From an uncultured Gammaproteobacteria bacterium (GTDB lineage: Bacteria > Pseudomonadota > Gammaproteobacteria > Arenicellales > JAANXG01), in assembly GCA_947258975.1 (NCBI GenBank), contig CAMYKK010000016.1, forward strand, positions 19,555 through 83,554: a stretch of DNA of 64,000 nucleotides, given 5' to 3'. The position numbers and the translations under genes were made by a program. Below the pieces are notes generated by a model, which was not told the DNA's origin, did not search any database, and saw only the letters and a list, made by a program, of their open reading frames with translations. Positions 44,955 through 53,005 of this stretch are shown piece after piece. Numbering within the stretch: the stretch's first letter is position 1; each line of letters opens with the position of its first letter.

Positions 44955-44966
44955 GCCGCTCCCACA
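44919..44966. repeat. REP-like palindrome overlapping the end of the M23 gene
   Basis: An imperfect hairpin with arms GCGGCTATC and GATAAGCCGC around a GC-rich loop, ending CCGCTCCCACA. The GTGGGAGCGGCTT-type arm resembles REP sequences of pseudomonads and xanthomonads. It covers the stop codon at 44952-44954. Confidence 0.5.
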
Positions 44967-45107
44967 GGTACGGAGGACGCGCTGTGGGAAACACGAACCC
45001 CGCATCAATGACCACAGCGCGGTCAGCGCTGCGGTAACGTAACATAAGCCGCATGGGCATACGCCGCCGCTACAGTTGCTCTCGAGGCCAGCGCAAATTA
45101 CAGTCTC

Positions 45108-46445
45108 GTGCTTTTGCATTCATACGTGGGCAACACCTTGGCGCGCCAGCAGACGGCATCGATAATCACTGACCATTTTCCACCCCTGGCCTTGGCGTGG
45201 ACGGTGTGGGGCCTGGGCGCCGTACTCTATCTCGTCGGTTTCTTTCAGCGTGTTGCCCCGGCGGTGATGGGCGACGAACTGTCGCTCACATTCGAGCTAA
45301 GCGCGGTCGGCCTGGGAAACCTGTCGGCGTTCTATTTCTACAGCTACGTTGCCATGCAGATCCCCACCGGATTGCTGGCGGACCGTTGGGGGCCGCGCCG
45401 CCTCCTGTGTTTGGGTACGCTCGTGGCGGCCTTCGGCACCTTGGTTTTCGCCCTTGCCGCCAACAGCAGCGTCGCCGGCATCGGCCGCCTGCTGGTCGGT
45501 GGTTCAGTCGCGGTGGCCTTCGTCGGCATGCTCAAATTGGCCAGCCACTGGCTGCCGCTGAAGCAATACGCGACGGCCAGCGGGCTGGCGCTGTTCGCCG
45601 GTATTTGCGGTGCGGTATTTGCCGGCGTGCCGTTGCAAATTAGCGTCGCCGCCATAGGATGGCGCCAGGTGATGGTGTTGATGGCCATCTTCACCGGGGT
45701 GCTGGCGGTTTGCATCTGGTGGCTGGTGCGCGATGACCCGGTCGAACGTGGTTACCTTTCCCATGCACCGGAACACAGTGAAAGCGATGTCCAGTTCGGG
45801 GTATGGGCGGGTCTGCGCAAGGTCATGGCCTATCGCAACACATGGCTGTTGACATTGGTGCCTGGCGGGGTGGTGGGCTGCCTGTTGACCTTCGCCGGTC
45901 TTTGGGGGGTGCCGTTCCTCACCTCGCAGTATGGGCTCACGCCGGTGGGTGCGGCTGCGGTGACCTCGGCGCTGATGGTGGCCTGGGCCTTGGGCGGGCC
46001 GGTATTCGGGGCACTCTCGGATCGCGTCGAGGCGCGGAAATTGCCCTACGTCGTCGGCGTTTGGGTAGTCCTGATCGGTTGGTTGGTGGTGGTTTACGTG
46101 CCGGTCCTGCCGGTTTGGCTGCTGGTGGCGGTGTTGGTGGTAATCGGGTTTTTCTCCGGTTGCATGATCTTGGGTTTTGCGTTTGCCAAGGAGTCCGTGC
46201 CGATCTCGCTCGCGGGGACGGTCTCCGGCGTTGTCAACAGCGGCGTGATGAGCGGACCGATGCTGCTGCAGCCGGGGGTGGGTTGGATGCTGGATCGAAT
46301 GTGGCAAGGCCAGGCACAGGCCGGCGTGCGCGTCTACGATCTACCGGCCTATCAGGCCGGCTTCAATCTGATGTTGGCGTGGGCCGCGCTGGCAGCGGTG
46401 CTGATCCTGTTCACCCGCGACACCCATTGCCAACAGACTCAGTGA
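45108..46445 (+). CDS. Major facilitator superfamily transporter
   Basis: A 12-span secondary transporter of about 445 residues, with the MFS loop motif LLADRWGPRRLLCLG between TM2 and TM3 and a second-half counterpart GALSDRVEARKLP. The N-terminal YLVGFFQRVAPAVMGDEL stretch resembles nitrate/hexuronate-type MFS proteins, but the substrate is unknown. The start is uncertain: 45108 is a TTG and the next conserved sequence begins near WTVWGLGAVLYL, so translation may begin later. Confidence 0.85.
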   Translation: MLLHSYVGNTLARQQTASIITDHFPPLALAWTVWGLGAVLYLVGFFQRVAPAVMGDELSLTFELSAVGLGNLSAFYFYSYVAMQIPTGLLADRWGPRRLLCLGTLVAAFGTLVFALAANSSVAGIGRLLVGGSVAVAFVGMLKLASHWLPLKQYATASGLALFAGICGAVFAGVPLQISVAAIGWRQVMVLMAIFTGVLAVCIWWLVRDDPVERGYLSHAPEHSESDVQFGVWAGLRKVMAYRNTWLLTLVPGGVVGCLLTFAGLWGVPFLTSQYGLTPVGAAAVTSALMVAWALGGPVFGALSDRVEARKLPYVVGVWVVLIGWLVVVYVPVLPVWLLVAVLVVIGFFSGCMILGFAFAKESVPISLAGTVSGVVNSGVMSGPMLLQPGVGWMLDRMWQGQAQAGVRVYDLPAYQAGFNLMLAWAALAAVLILFTRDTHCQQTQ

Positions 46446-46645
46446 CAGCGGGTTCCGTAGTTTGCACCCAGGCCCCCAACACCATACAAGCGCCAGCGAG
46501 GAATCTTACCGTGTTGGAGGTTCATAACGGCATTAACCGGGTAAGATCCTTCGGCTTGCGCCTCAGGATGACAAGAAACAAAAGCGACTTGGGATGCTTG
46601 TTAGTCACTCCAGGCGCGGTGTTCAGCCGCCCGCCCCTGCGCGTA

Positions 46646-46681
46646 GCCGCAGGGCAAGTTCCTTCGTCATCATCCCGGACC
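46646..46681 (+). repeat. Dispersed 36-bp repeat, copy 2
   Basis: Near-copy of 43302-43337 (shared cores GCAGG-CAAG and CATCATCC). It is preceded at about 46548-46572 by GATCCTTCGGCTTGCGCC and CAGGATGACA, a phrase that looks like noncoding repeat debris. Confidence 0.5.
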
Positions 46682-46712
46682 TTGGGGCCATATACGGTTT
46701 GTCTGTCTTGTC

Positions 46713-47243
46713 TTACTCAGCCAACTCGCGGACCTTATCGGCCACCGCGTCGGCGACGGCACGGGTGCCGGCATCGCCACCCAGATCAGGCGTGCGCATA
46801 AATTCCTCCGGTCCCTCGTGCATCGAGCGGTCAGCATAAAAGCCTTCGGTGTTCTCGCGCACGATCACCAGATCGAATGTCATCCCGATGGGCGATGCAA
46901 CGTTGTTTCGCGTTCGAGCCGGACGAATATTGGCAAACAAATCCAGTTGCTTGCGGAGCTCACCCGAGGGGTTGACGCCGCCTTGCGCGGCGGGCGGATA
47001 ATCGTTGTGTGCGACCGGCCCGAGGACAATCCCGTTGGCCTGTGCGGCCTGTTCAATCACGGTGACAGGCAGGGTGCTACCTTGGGACTTCAAAGCATTG
47101 AAGCCGACCTCGCCGGGAACGAATGTCATGCGCAGATCAATCACATCGTTAACCGTCCCGAGCACGTGCAGTGGGGCGGCAGTGATCTCCGGTCCGATGC
47201 CGTCCCCTTCCAAAATGAGCAGGCGTAGCGGTTTGTGTGTCAC
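46713..47243 (-). pseudogene. Internally deleted isocitrate/isopropylmalate dehydrogenase family gene
   Basis: A 176-codon frame from GTG at 47243. The start is a clear family N-terminus (LLILEGDGIGPEIT) and it runs through NIRPARTR and VIVRENTEGFYADRSMHEGPEEFM. It then jumps straight to the family C-terminal tail RTPDLGGDAGTRAVADAV. Normal enzymes are about 350 residues, so roughly half, including the Mg- and NAD-binding core, is missing. The join lies at a TPD tripeptide that occurs at both sites in relatives, suggesting deletion through short homology. It is almost surely inactive. Four bases separate it from the AbrB-type gene. Confidence 0.82.
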
Positions 47244-47247
47244 CGGG

Positions 47248-48312
47248 CTAGCGTAACGACCTGCTACTTCTGGATTGATGTTGTTTTGAGTGCATGGCGA
47301 GCATCGGTGCAAAAGAAAAGATCAACAATACCCGAAATATGTGGTGGGCGGCCACGAAAACGGGGTCGATGTGCAGTAATACGGCGATTAGTGACATTTC
47401 GGCGATGCCACCGGGGACGAACGCCAACAGGACTGCCGCGAATTCAAATCCCATGGCTCGGCTCAATGTCCAGGCGAACAGGCCCGCCCATGCAAGCAGC
47501 AACAAGGTCAGTAGCGAAGACAGGGCCAAAATCCGCAGCAGATCGGCGGCCCGGGTGTTGGCGAATTGAGCGCCGACATAGGCGCCGACAATCAATTGAA
47601 CAATGTCGAGTAGCCAGTTGGGAGGCACCGCCGTGGTCACAGACAGAAGATGAATCGCGACGCTGAAAATCAGCGGCCCAAGCAGAAACGGATTGGGCAA
47701 CCGCACCAGACGCCCGGCGAATGCCCCCAACACCGCGCACCCCAACAGCAGCACCACGTCCACGGGCGGTAACGTGGCCCATGGACTGAAGCCGGGCCGG
47801 GCACCTGCAATGTCGACGCCGGCGACGAGTCTCATAGTTGGGGGTAGCAATAGCAGGACCAACGCCAGGCGGGAGGCGTGCGCAAGTCCGATACGTCGCG
47901 GATCTCCCCCTAAGGCGCTGCCGGTGAAAATCATCTCGCTGAGACCGCCGGGTATGCCGGCATAAGTCGCCGATACTACGTCGAATCCCATGACCTTGCG
48001 GCAGTATAAGATCGCCAGCGGCGAAGCAGTGACTACGAACACGGCCATCGCCGCCAGCGTCAGCCACCAATCCTGGGCGCGCGCAATGAGATCTGGGGTC
48101 AAAGCGCTGCCAATGGTCACGCCTAAGACCGTGAGCGCCGGATTGCGGACATAGGCGCTCATAGCCAACCGCAGACCGGAGAAACTGCCGAGCATCGTAG
48201 CTACCAGCGCGCCCAACAGCCACGGCAGCGGCAGATGCAGGCTGGCAAACACGGCGCCGCCGGCGAGTCCTAAGGCCAGGGTTTGTAGTGTCGGTCGAAC
48301 AGCGTGTTGCAT
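47248..48312 (-). CDS. AbrB-type membrane protein (AbrB duplication family)
   Basis: A 354-residue integral membrane protein with about ten spans in two repeats (LHLPLPWLLGALVATMLG and LPNPFLLGPLIFSVAIHLL; AGIPGGLSEMIFTGSALGG and LAFVPGGIAEMSLIAVLLH). The paired PGG[LI]xEM motifs define the family, often annotated as ammonia monooxygenase or AbrB regulators although they look like transporters. Members commonly sit beside tripartite tricarboxylate transporter genes, matching the TctC gene next door. Confidence 0.88.
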   Translation of the reverse strand: MQHAVRPTLQTLALGLAGGAVFASLHLPLPWLLGALVATMLGSFSGLRLAMSAYVRNPALTVLGVTIGSALTPDLIARAQDWWLTLAAMAVFVVTASPLAILYCRKVMGFDVVSATYAGIPGGLSEMIFTGSALGGDPRRIGLAHASRLALVLLLLPPTMRLVAGVDIAGARPGFSPWATLPPVDVVLLLGCAVLGAFAGRLVRLPNPFLLGPLIFSVAIHLLSVTTAVPPNWLLDIVQLIVGAYVGAQFANTRAADLLRILALSSLLTLLLLAWAGLFAWTLSRAMGFEFAAVLLAFVPGGIAEMSLIAVLLHIDPVFVAAHHIFRVLLIFSFAPMLAMHSKQHQSRSSRSLR

Positions 48313-48868
48313 CGACGGTGGTTACTATCCTGTGTTGTTGAGCCCGTTGGGTGGAAATCTAATGTGAGGCATCCACCTCGATCCGACCTGCAATGGCTGT
48401 TGACCACGCATCATCAAGCTTGTCCCCAGGCGCAAGGTGATGCCTGTCAATCTTTACCGTGGTGCGCCGGTGATCACACGCGCTACGGTGGGCGGATTGT
48501 GCCCACGACCGCAGGTTCAGGCTGCGTGTGGCCTGGATTTGACTTTCGGGCAGGCCTGTATCACCGTCTAGCGCGGGTCATCGCAATGTTTCACGGTGCC
48601 CGTGTTCGTACTCGCCGGGATTACACGCAGACCCTGCATCCCCCGCCTGAAGTCAGATACAGCCATTATGATGCGGTGCACCATTCCTTTGCAAATGAGC
48701 GCTTGTTATCAATACAATCCGGATACGCTAACTCGGCGATGACAGCTGGGGCGTTATTCGTTATTCAATTTAGATCACTGCCACGGAAATAATGAGGAGG
48801 ATTGCAACGCGGAACGAGTGTTCATTCCCACTAGTCCTCGACCTTTGAAACCAGCCTGGAGGGAAAAA
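48313..48868. other. Intergenic region between divergent AbrB-type and TctC-type genes
   Basis: 556 bases. A 162-codon plus-strand frame (48304-48792) has no ribosome site or familiar motif and is left out. A Shine-Dalgarno TGGAGGG at 48857-48863 belongs to the TctC-type gene. Nothing else is recognised. Confidence 0.5.
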
Positions 48869-49992
48869 GTGACTAAATTAGTGAACCCGTAACGCGACGC
48901 ACGTTCATAGCAACGGTCGCCGCAGCGTTTGCGAGCGCCGTGTTAATCGGTTTGGCGACGGCTCCCAACACCAGCGTTGCCGCTGATTTCAGCGGCAAGA
49001 CCATCGAATGGATTATTCCGTTCAAGGAAGGCGGTGGCTCGGACAAATGGTCTCGGTTCTACGCGCCGCTTCTTTTCGAGGCGTTGCCGGGCAAGCCGAC
49101 GGTGGTGGTCAAGAATATGCCGGGCGCCGGTTCCACCAAGGGTGCGAACTACTTTGCCTCGCGTGTGAAGCCCGACGGGCTCACCATTTTCGGATCTTCC
49201 GGTTCCACCCAATTTCCTTTTCTACTGGGTGATCCGCGCGTGAAGTACAACTACGCAGATTGGAACGTCGTTTTGGCTACGGCCACCGGTGGTGTCGCCT
49301 ACCTGCAACCGGACCTGGGCGCCAAGTGGAAACAAGATCCAAAGTCGATTCTTGACACCAATTTCATCTACGGCTCACAGGGCGCGACGCGTCTCGACTT
49401 GGTGCCGCTGCTGGCTTTTGAGATGCTCGGCCGGAAGGTTGATCCGGTATTCGCGATCAAGGGCCGCGGCGCGGGACGGTTGATGTTCGAACGCGGCGAA
49501 GCCAATATCGACTACCAGATCTCATCGGCTTTTCTATCCAAGGTCATGCCGTTGGTAAAAGAAGGCAAGGCGGTGCCGATCATGACATGGGGTGCGCTGG
49601 ACGATAACGGCAACATAGTCCTCGATCCGACCTTCCCGGACCTGCCGACGTTTAAAGAGGTGTACACCCAAGTCAAAGGCCAGGCGCCCTCCGGGGATGC
49701 GTGGGAGGCCTGGAAGGCCTTCTTCATCGCCGGCTTTCCCGCGCAGAAGATGGTGTTCCTACCCAAGGGCACGTCGCAGGACATCATCGATACTTTTAGC
49801 AACGCCTTCCAAAAAGTCATCAACCGGCCGGACTTTCCGCAGATTTCAAAAAAACGTCTCGGTGTCTATTCGCAGGCCACCGGGGCCAAGGCCGCCGCCT
49901 TCAAGAAAAGAGGCAGCGAAGTCGATCTCAAAGCCATCGCCTGGATCAAGGGTTGGCTCAAGGACCGCTATGGGGTGGAGCTGAAAAAGTAG
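48869..49992 (+). CDS. TctC/Bug-type solute-binding protein with a defective 5' end
   Basis: Periplasmic receptor of tripartite tricarboxylate-type uptake. The mature part (IEWIIPFKEGGGSDKWSRFYAPL; VVVKNMPGAGSTKGANYFA; GSQGATRLD; FLPKGTSQDIID) is a full-length Bug fold of about 335 residues. The conserved frame is open from 48877 to 49992 and encodes a Tat-like signal (VTRRTFIATVAAAFASAVLIGL), but has no ATG before the mature region; the first standard start, GTG 48940, would cut the signal. Either an ATT at 48877 initiates (SEPVTRRTF) or translation starts at GTG 48869, 5 bases after the ribosome site, with a one-base frameshift near 48888. No TctA or TctB gene is adjacent. Confidence 0.8.
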
Positions 49993-50113
49993 ACGCCACA
50001 TAGCCGGGCGCGGCGTGCGCCGCGCCCGCACGCCTTGCGGCGATCGCAGCGCACAACGCGGCGTTGCCGCCGCCGATAATCAACACGTCATAGATGAGGT
50101 AGGTGTCGATCAT
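49958..50113 (-). pseudogene. N-terminal stub of a TcuA-like FAD-dependent dehydrogenase
   Basis: A 51-codon frame starting MIDTYLIYDVLIIGGGNAAL and continuing CAAIAARRAGAA, the FAD-binding dinucleotide motif of tricarballylate-dehydrogenase (TcuA)-type flavoproteins, which are about 460 residues long. Homology ends after about 32 codons; the rest is read from the complement of the TctC gene. It follows the acyl-CoA dehydrogenase gene on the same strand by 49 bases, so it was probably the operon's third gene. Confidence 0.7.
50005..50028. other. Perfect 11-bp-stem GC hairpin after the TctC-type gene
   Basis: CGGGCGCGGCG, a 2-base loop, then its exact complement, 13 bases past the stop. There is no T-run, so it may be a weak terminator or a by-product of the flavoprotein deletion, whose stub it spans. 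Confidence 0.45.
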
Positions 50114-50162
50114 GGATGAGAATGGGAGACCAGGTCTAACTCGCGTCCCGTGTCCATGCAGT

Positions 50163-51362
50163 TCAATTCTTTACTTTCGCGAGCTTGAGATGGCCGTCGC
50201 GGGTCTGCGGCGTTTTCATGTCGAGCACGGAGCCGGCGATCTGGGTTTTCAAGATCTGTGCGGTGCCGCCGCCGATGGTGAACATGCGCGCGTCGCGCAC
50301 CATGCGCTCAAGGGGCAGGTTTCGTGAATAGCCGCTCGCGCCGTGGATCTGCAGCGCGTCGTTGGTGACTCGGATCGCGGTTTCGGACGCGAGGACCTTG
50401 GCCTGTGCCGCCTCGCGCATGTCGGGAAAGCCGGTGCCCGCCCCCGCCGCCGCCTTGTAGACGAGCGCCTGCGCCGCGGCCAGCCCAATGGACATATCGG
50501 CGATCATCCACTGCAGCCCTTGAAACTCGGCGATCGGCCGCCCGAACTGCTCACGCAGCTTGGCATACTCGACGGCGAGCTCGTACGCGCCTTCAGCGAT
50601 TCCGAGCGCCACCGTAGCGGCGCCGACGCGCTGTGCGTTGTACGCGTTCATGAGCCCCGCGAAACCGCGCTTCAGTCCCTGCGGGGGGGTGACCGCCATA
50701 TCCTCCGCCACCTCCAGATCTTGGAACACGATCTCGGTCTCCGGGATACCGCGCAGACCCATCGCCGGCTCGCGCCTGCCGACAATCAGGCCCTCGTCCT
50801 CTTCGCGCACCGCGATGAAACCGCCGATGCCCTGGTGCTCGCCGTCATCCATCACCCGCGCGAAGATCAAATGCAGTCGCGATACGCCGCCGCCGGTGAT
50901 CCAGTGCTTAAGGCCGTTGATCACATAGCGGTCACCGTCTTTCACCGCGGTGGTGGTCATCTCGGTTGCGGCGCTGCCGGCGCCGGGCTCGGTGATGCAG
51001 ATGGCCGGTTTGTCACCGGCCAACACCAGTGCCGCGGCGCGTCGCTTCTGCTTGTCGGTCCCGTATTTCATGATCGCTCCGATGGCACCCATGTTCGCCT
51101 CGACCACGATGCGCGCGGTGACGCCGCAGCATTTCGCCATCTGCTCGATGACCAACACGGCGTCGAGATAACTCAAGCCCAGTCCGCCGTATTCCTCGGG
51201 AATCGTCATCCCCATGAAGCCCGCATGCTTCAGCTTATCGACGTTTTCCCAGGGATATGCCTCGCTGCGGTCTACCTCGGCGGCGCGTGGGCCGATTTCG
51301 GTCTCCGCGAGCTGGCGAGCGGCATCCTGGATGTGTCTTTGATCGTCGGTGAGCTCGAACAT
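50163..51362 (-). CDS. Acyl-CoA dehydrogenase
   Basis: FAD-dependent alpha,beta-dehydrogenation of an acyl-CoA. The 399 residues have the N-terminal helical domain (AGFMGMTIPEEYGGLGLSY), the flavin loop ICITEPGAGSAATEMTTTA, the beta domain with GLKHWITGGG, and the C-terminal domain with REQFGRPIAEFQGLQWMIAD and ALQIHGASGYSRN. The end motif reads IGGGTAQILK where many members have YEGTxxI, so the usual catalytic Glu is not at that position. It lies 3 bases downstream of the CoA-transferase gene, suggesting that an organic acid is activated by CoA transfer and then oxidised. Confidence 0.92.
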   Translation of the reverse strand: MFELTDDQRHIQDAARQLAETEIGPRAAEVDRSEAYPWENVDKLKHAGFMGMTIPEEYGGLGLSYLDAVLVIEQMAKCCGVTARIVVEANMGAIGAIMKYGTDKQKRRAAALVLAGDKPAICITEPGAGSAATEMTTTAVKDGDRYVINGLKHWITGGGVSRLHLIFARVMDDGEHQGIGGFIAVREEDEGLIVGRREPAMGLRGIPETEIVFQDLEVAEDMAVTPPQGLKRGFAGLMNAYNAQRVGAATVALGIAEGAYELAVEYAKLREQFGRPIAEFQGLQWMIADMSIGLAAAQALVYKAAAGAGTGFPDMREAAQAKVLASETAIRVTNDALQIHGASGYSRNLPLERMVRDARMFTIGGGTAQILKTQIAGSVLDMKTPQTRDGHLKLAKVKN

Positions 51363-51365
51363 GGT

Positions 51366-52634
51366 CTACTCCGCGGAGGTCAGTGCCTCGTCAAGGGCGT
51401 CTTCGTCGAGAAATTCCCGGATGGTTTCCACCGTGTCGGCGCCACACACCGGCGGCGTCCGGCGATAAGTGACGGGTGTACGAGAGAGTTTGAGGGGATT
51501 CCCGATTAGATCTACCGTACCCGTCCCCGCCAGGGAATGGGGCATAGTGATTTTCATGTTGTGCGCGCGCGCTTGATCCGAAGCAAACAGCTCCGGCAAT
51601 GTATTAATGGGTCCACCCGGCACGTTGCGCGCCTCCATGCCCTCGATCATGATCCGTTTCTTCATCTGACGCAGACGTCGCGCGAGAACCCCGATCAATT
51701 CGTCGCGATGATATAGCCGGTTCGCGTTGGTGCGATAACGATCGTCACCGGCAAGTTCCGGCATGCCGATCAGTTCGCAAAAGCGGACGAACTGCGCATC
51801 GTTACCCACCGCAACGATGATATGTCCGTCCGCAACTTCGAAGACCTGATAGGGAACGATGTTGGGATGCTGGTTGCCGCGGCGCTTGGGCGGTTGGCCG
51901 GACACGAGATAATTTGTTCCCTCGTTGATCAGCCACGCAATCTGCGTATCCACGAGCGCGATGTCGATGCGCTGACCTTCGCCGGTGCGATCACGGTGGC
52001 GCAGCGCCGCGAGAATTGCCGTCGATGCATACATGCCGCACATCACATCGGCGATGCCCACGGCAACCTTCATCGGTTCACCGTCCGGCGTCCCGGTGAT
52101 GCTCATGATGCCGCCGTAGCCTTGAGCCATGATGTCGTATCCGGCGCGATGGGCGTTTGGTCCCGTCTGGCCAAATCCGGTTATTGAGCAATAGACGAGC
52201 CGGGGGAGCTCGTGTTTGAGGTCATCGTAGCCGAGTCCGTACTTGGCGAGCCCACCGACCTTGAAGTTCTCGATCAACACATCGCACTTGGCGGCAAGCC
52301 GTCGCACCAGCGCCGTGCCCTCGGGCTTTGCGATGTCGACTGCTACCGATCGCTTGTTGCGGTTGGAGGAGAGATAGTAGGCGCTCTCGTTGGTGTCATG
52401 GCCCTCGGCGTCGGTGACGAACGGCGGCCCCCAGGTGCGGGTGTCGTCGCCCACACCCGGGCGTTCGATCTTGATGACATCGGCGCCGAGATCGCCCAGC
52501 AGTTGGGTGCAGGTGGGGCCGGCGAGAATGCGGCTGAGATCGAGAATCCGCAGCCCGTCGAGGGGACCGGTGGTCCCGTTGTCAGTTGCGTTGTCGGTTA
52601 TCGTGGTCTGTCCCATGCCACCGCGCGTTTTCAC
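51366..52634 (-). CDS. CaiB/BaiF family (class III) CoA-transferase
   Basis: Transfers CoA between carboxylic acids through an enzyme-bound aspartyl intermediate. The 422-residue protein has LDGLRILDLSRILAGPTCTQLLGDLGADVIKIE at the start, the LIENFKVGGLAKYGLGYDDL block, and the likely catalytic Asp in AGYDIMAQGYGG. The GTG at 52634 is supported by GGAG 8 bases upstream; an ATG six codons later is the alternative. It is first gene of a short minus-strand operon with acyl-CoA dehydrogenase and the flavoprotein stub. Confidence 0.92.
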   Translation of the reverse strand: MKTRGGMGQTTITDNATDNGTTGPLDGLRILDLSRILAGPTCTQLLGDLGADVIKIERPGVGDDTRTWGPPFVTDAEGHDTNESAYYLSSNRNKRSVAVDIAKPEGTALVRRLAAKCDVLIENFKVGGLAKYGLGYDDLKHELPRLVYCSITGFGQTGPNAHRAGYDIMAQGYGGIMSITGTPDGEPMKVAVGIADVMCGMYASTAILAALRHRDRTGEGQRIDIALVDTQIAWLINEGTNYLVSGQPPKRRGNQHPNIVPYQVFEVADGHIIVAVGNDAQFVRFCELIGMPELAGDDRYRTNANRLYHRDELIGVLARRLRQMKKRIMIEGMEARNVPGGPINTLPELFASDQARAHNMKITMPHSLAGTGTVDLIGNPLKLSRTPVTYRRTPPVCGADTVETIREFLDEDALDEALTSAE

Positions 52635-53005
52635 CGTTGTTCTCCATGAAAAAAGGACATTCTAGTTTTTCGGCGGACCAGATGCCCAAGATACCAGCCA
52701 GCCACTAATACATGGTGGATTTCCAGGCTGCGTGAGACCGGCGAGTTCAGCGCCTTGGCCGAGTTGCTGCGAATGGTGCCATTTTCTGCGCATCGTTGCC
52801 ATCCAGGAGACACACTAATGCGCCCGAACTGTATTAGACAAAAAGTGCGCAGCGGCATCAGACGCGGCACTCGTGATACGCTCGGTTTAACGCGACCCTC
52901 GCAAACGATATTGAATAGAGTGCTAATCGCAAAGTGGGAGTGACTGCAAATACCAAGGTGATACCGAGACTTATAGTGGTTGTTCTTGCCTATGCGTATG
53001 CGTCT
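52635..53005. other. Divergent intergenic region, no defended gene
   Basis: About 370 bases between the CoA-transferase and the putative lipoprotein gene. The frame of the latter is open back to GTG 52934, adding a hydrophobic stretch. No recognisable regulatory site. Confidence 0.4.

Noticed and set aside
45504..46307. 267-codon minus-strand open frame
   Set aside because: Antisense to the MFS transporter; composition is His/Gln/Pro/Arg-rich with no domain signal.
48304..48792. 162-codon plus-strand frame between the AbrB-type and TctC-type genes
   Set aside because: Starts inside the AbrB-type coding region on the other strand, lacks a ribosome site and has no recognisable motif.
50343..51509. 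388-codon plus-strand open frame
   Set aside because: It is antisense to the acyl-CoA dehydrogenase, which has full family motifs; the frame is rich in His/Arg/Gly and resembles nothing. Long shadows are common in GC-rich coding DNA.
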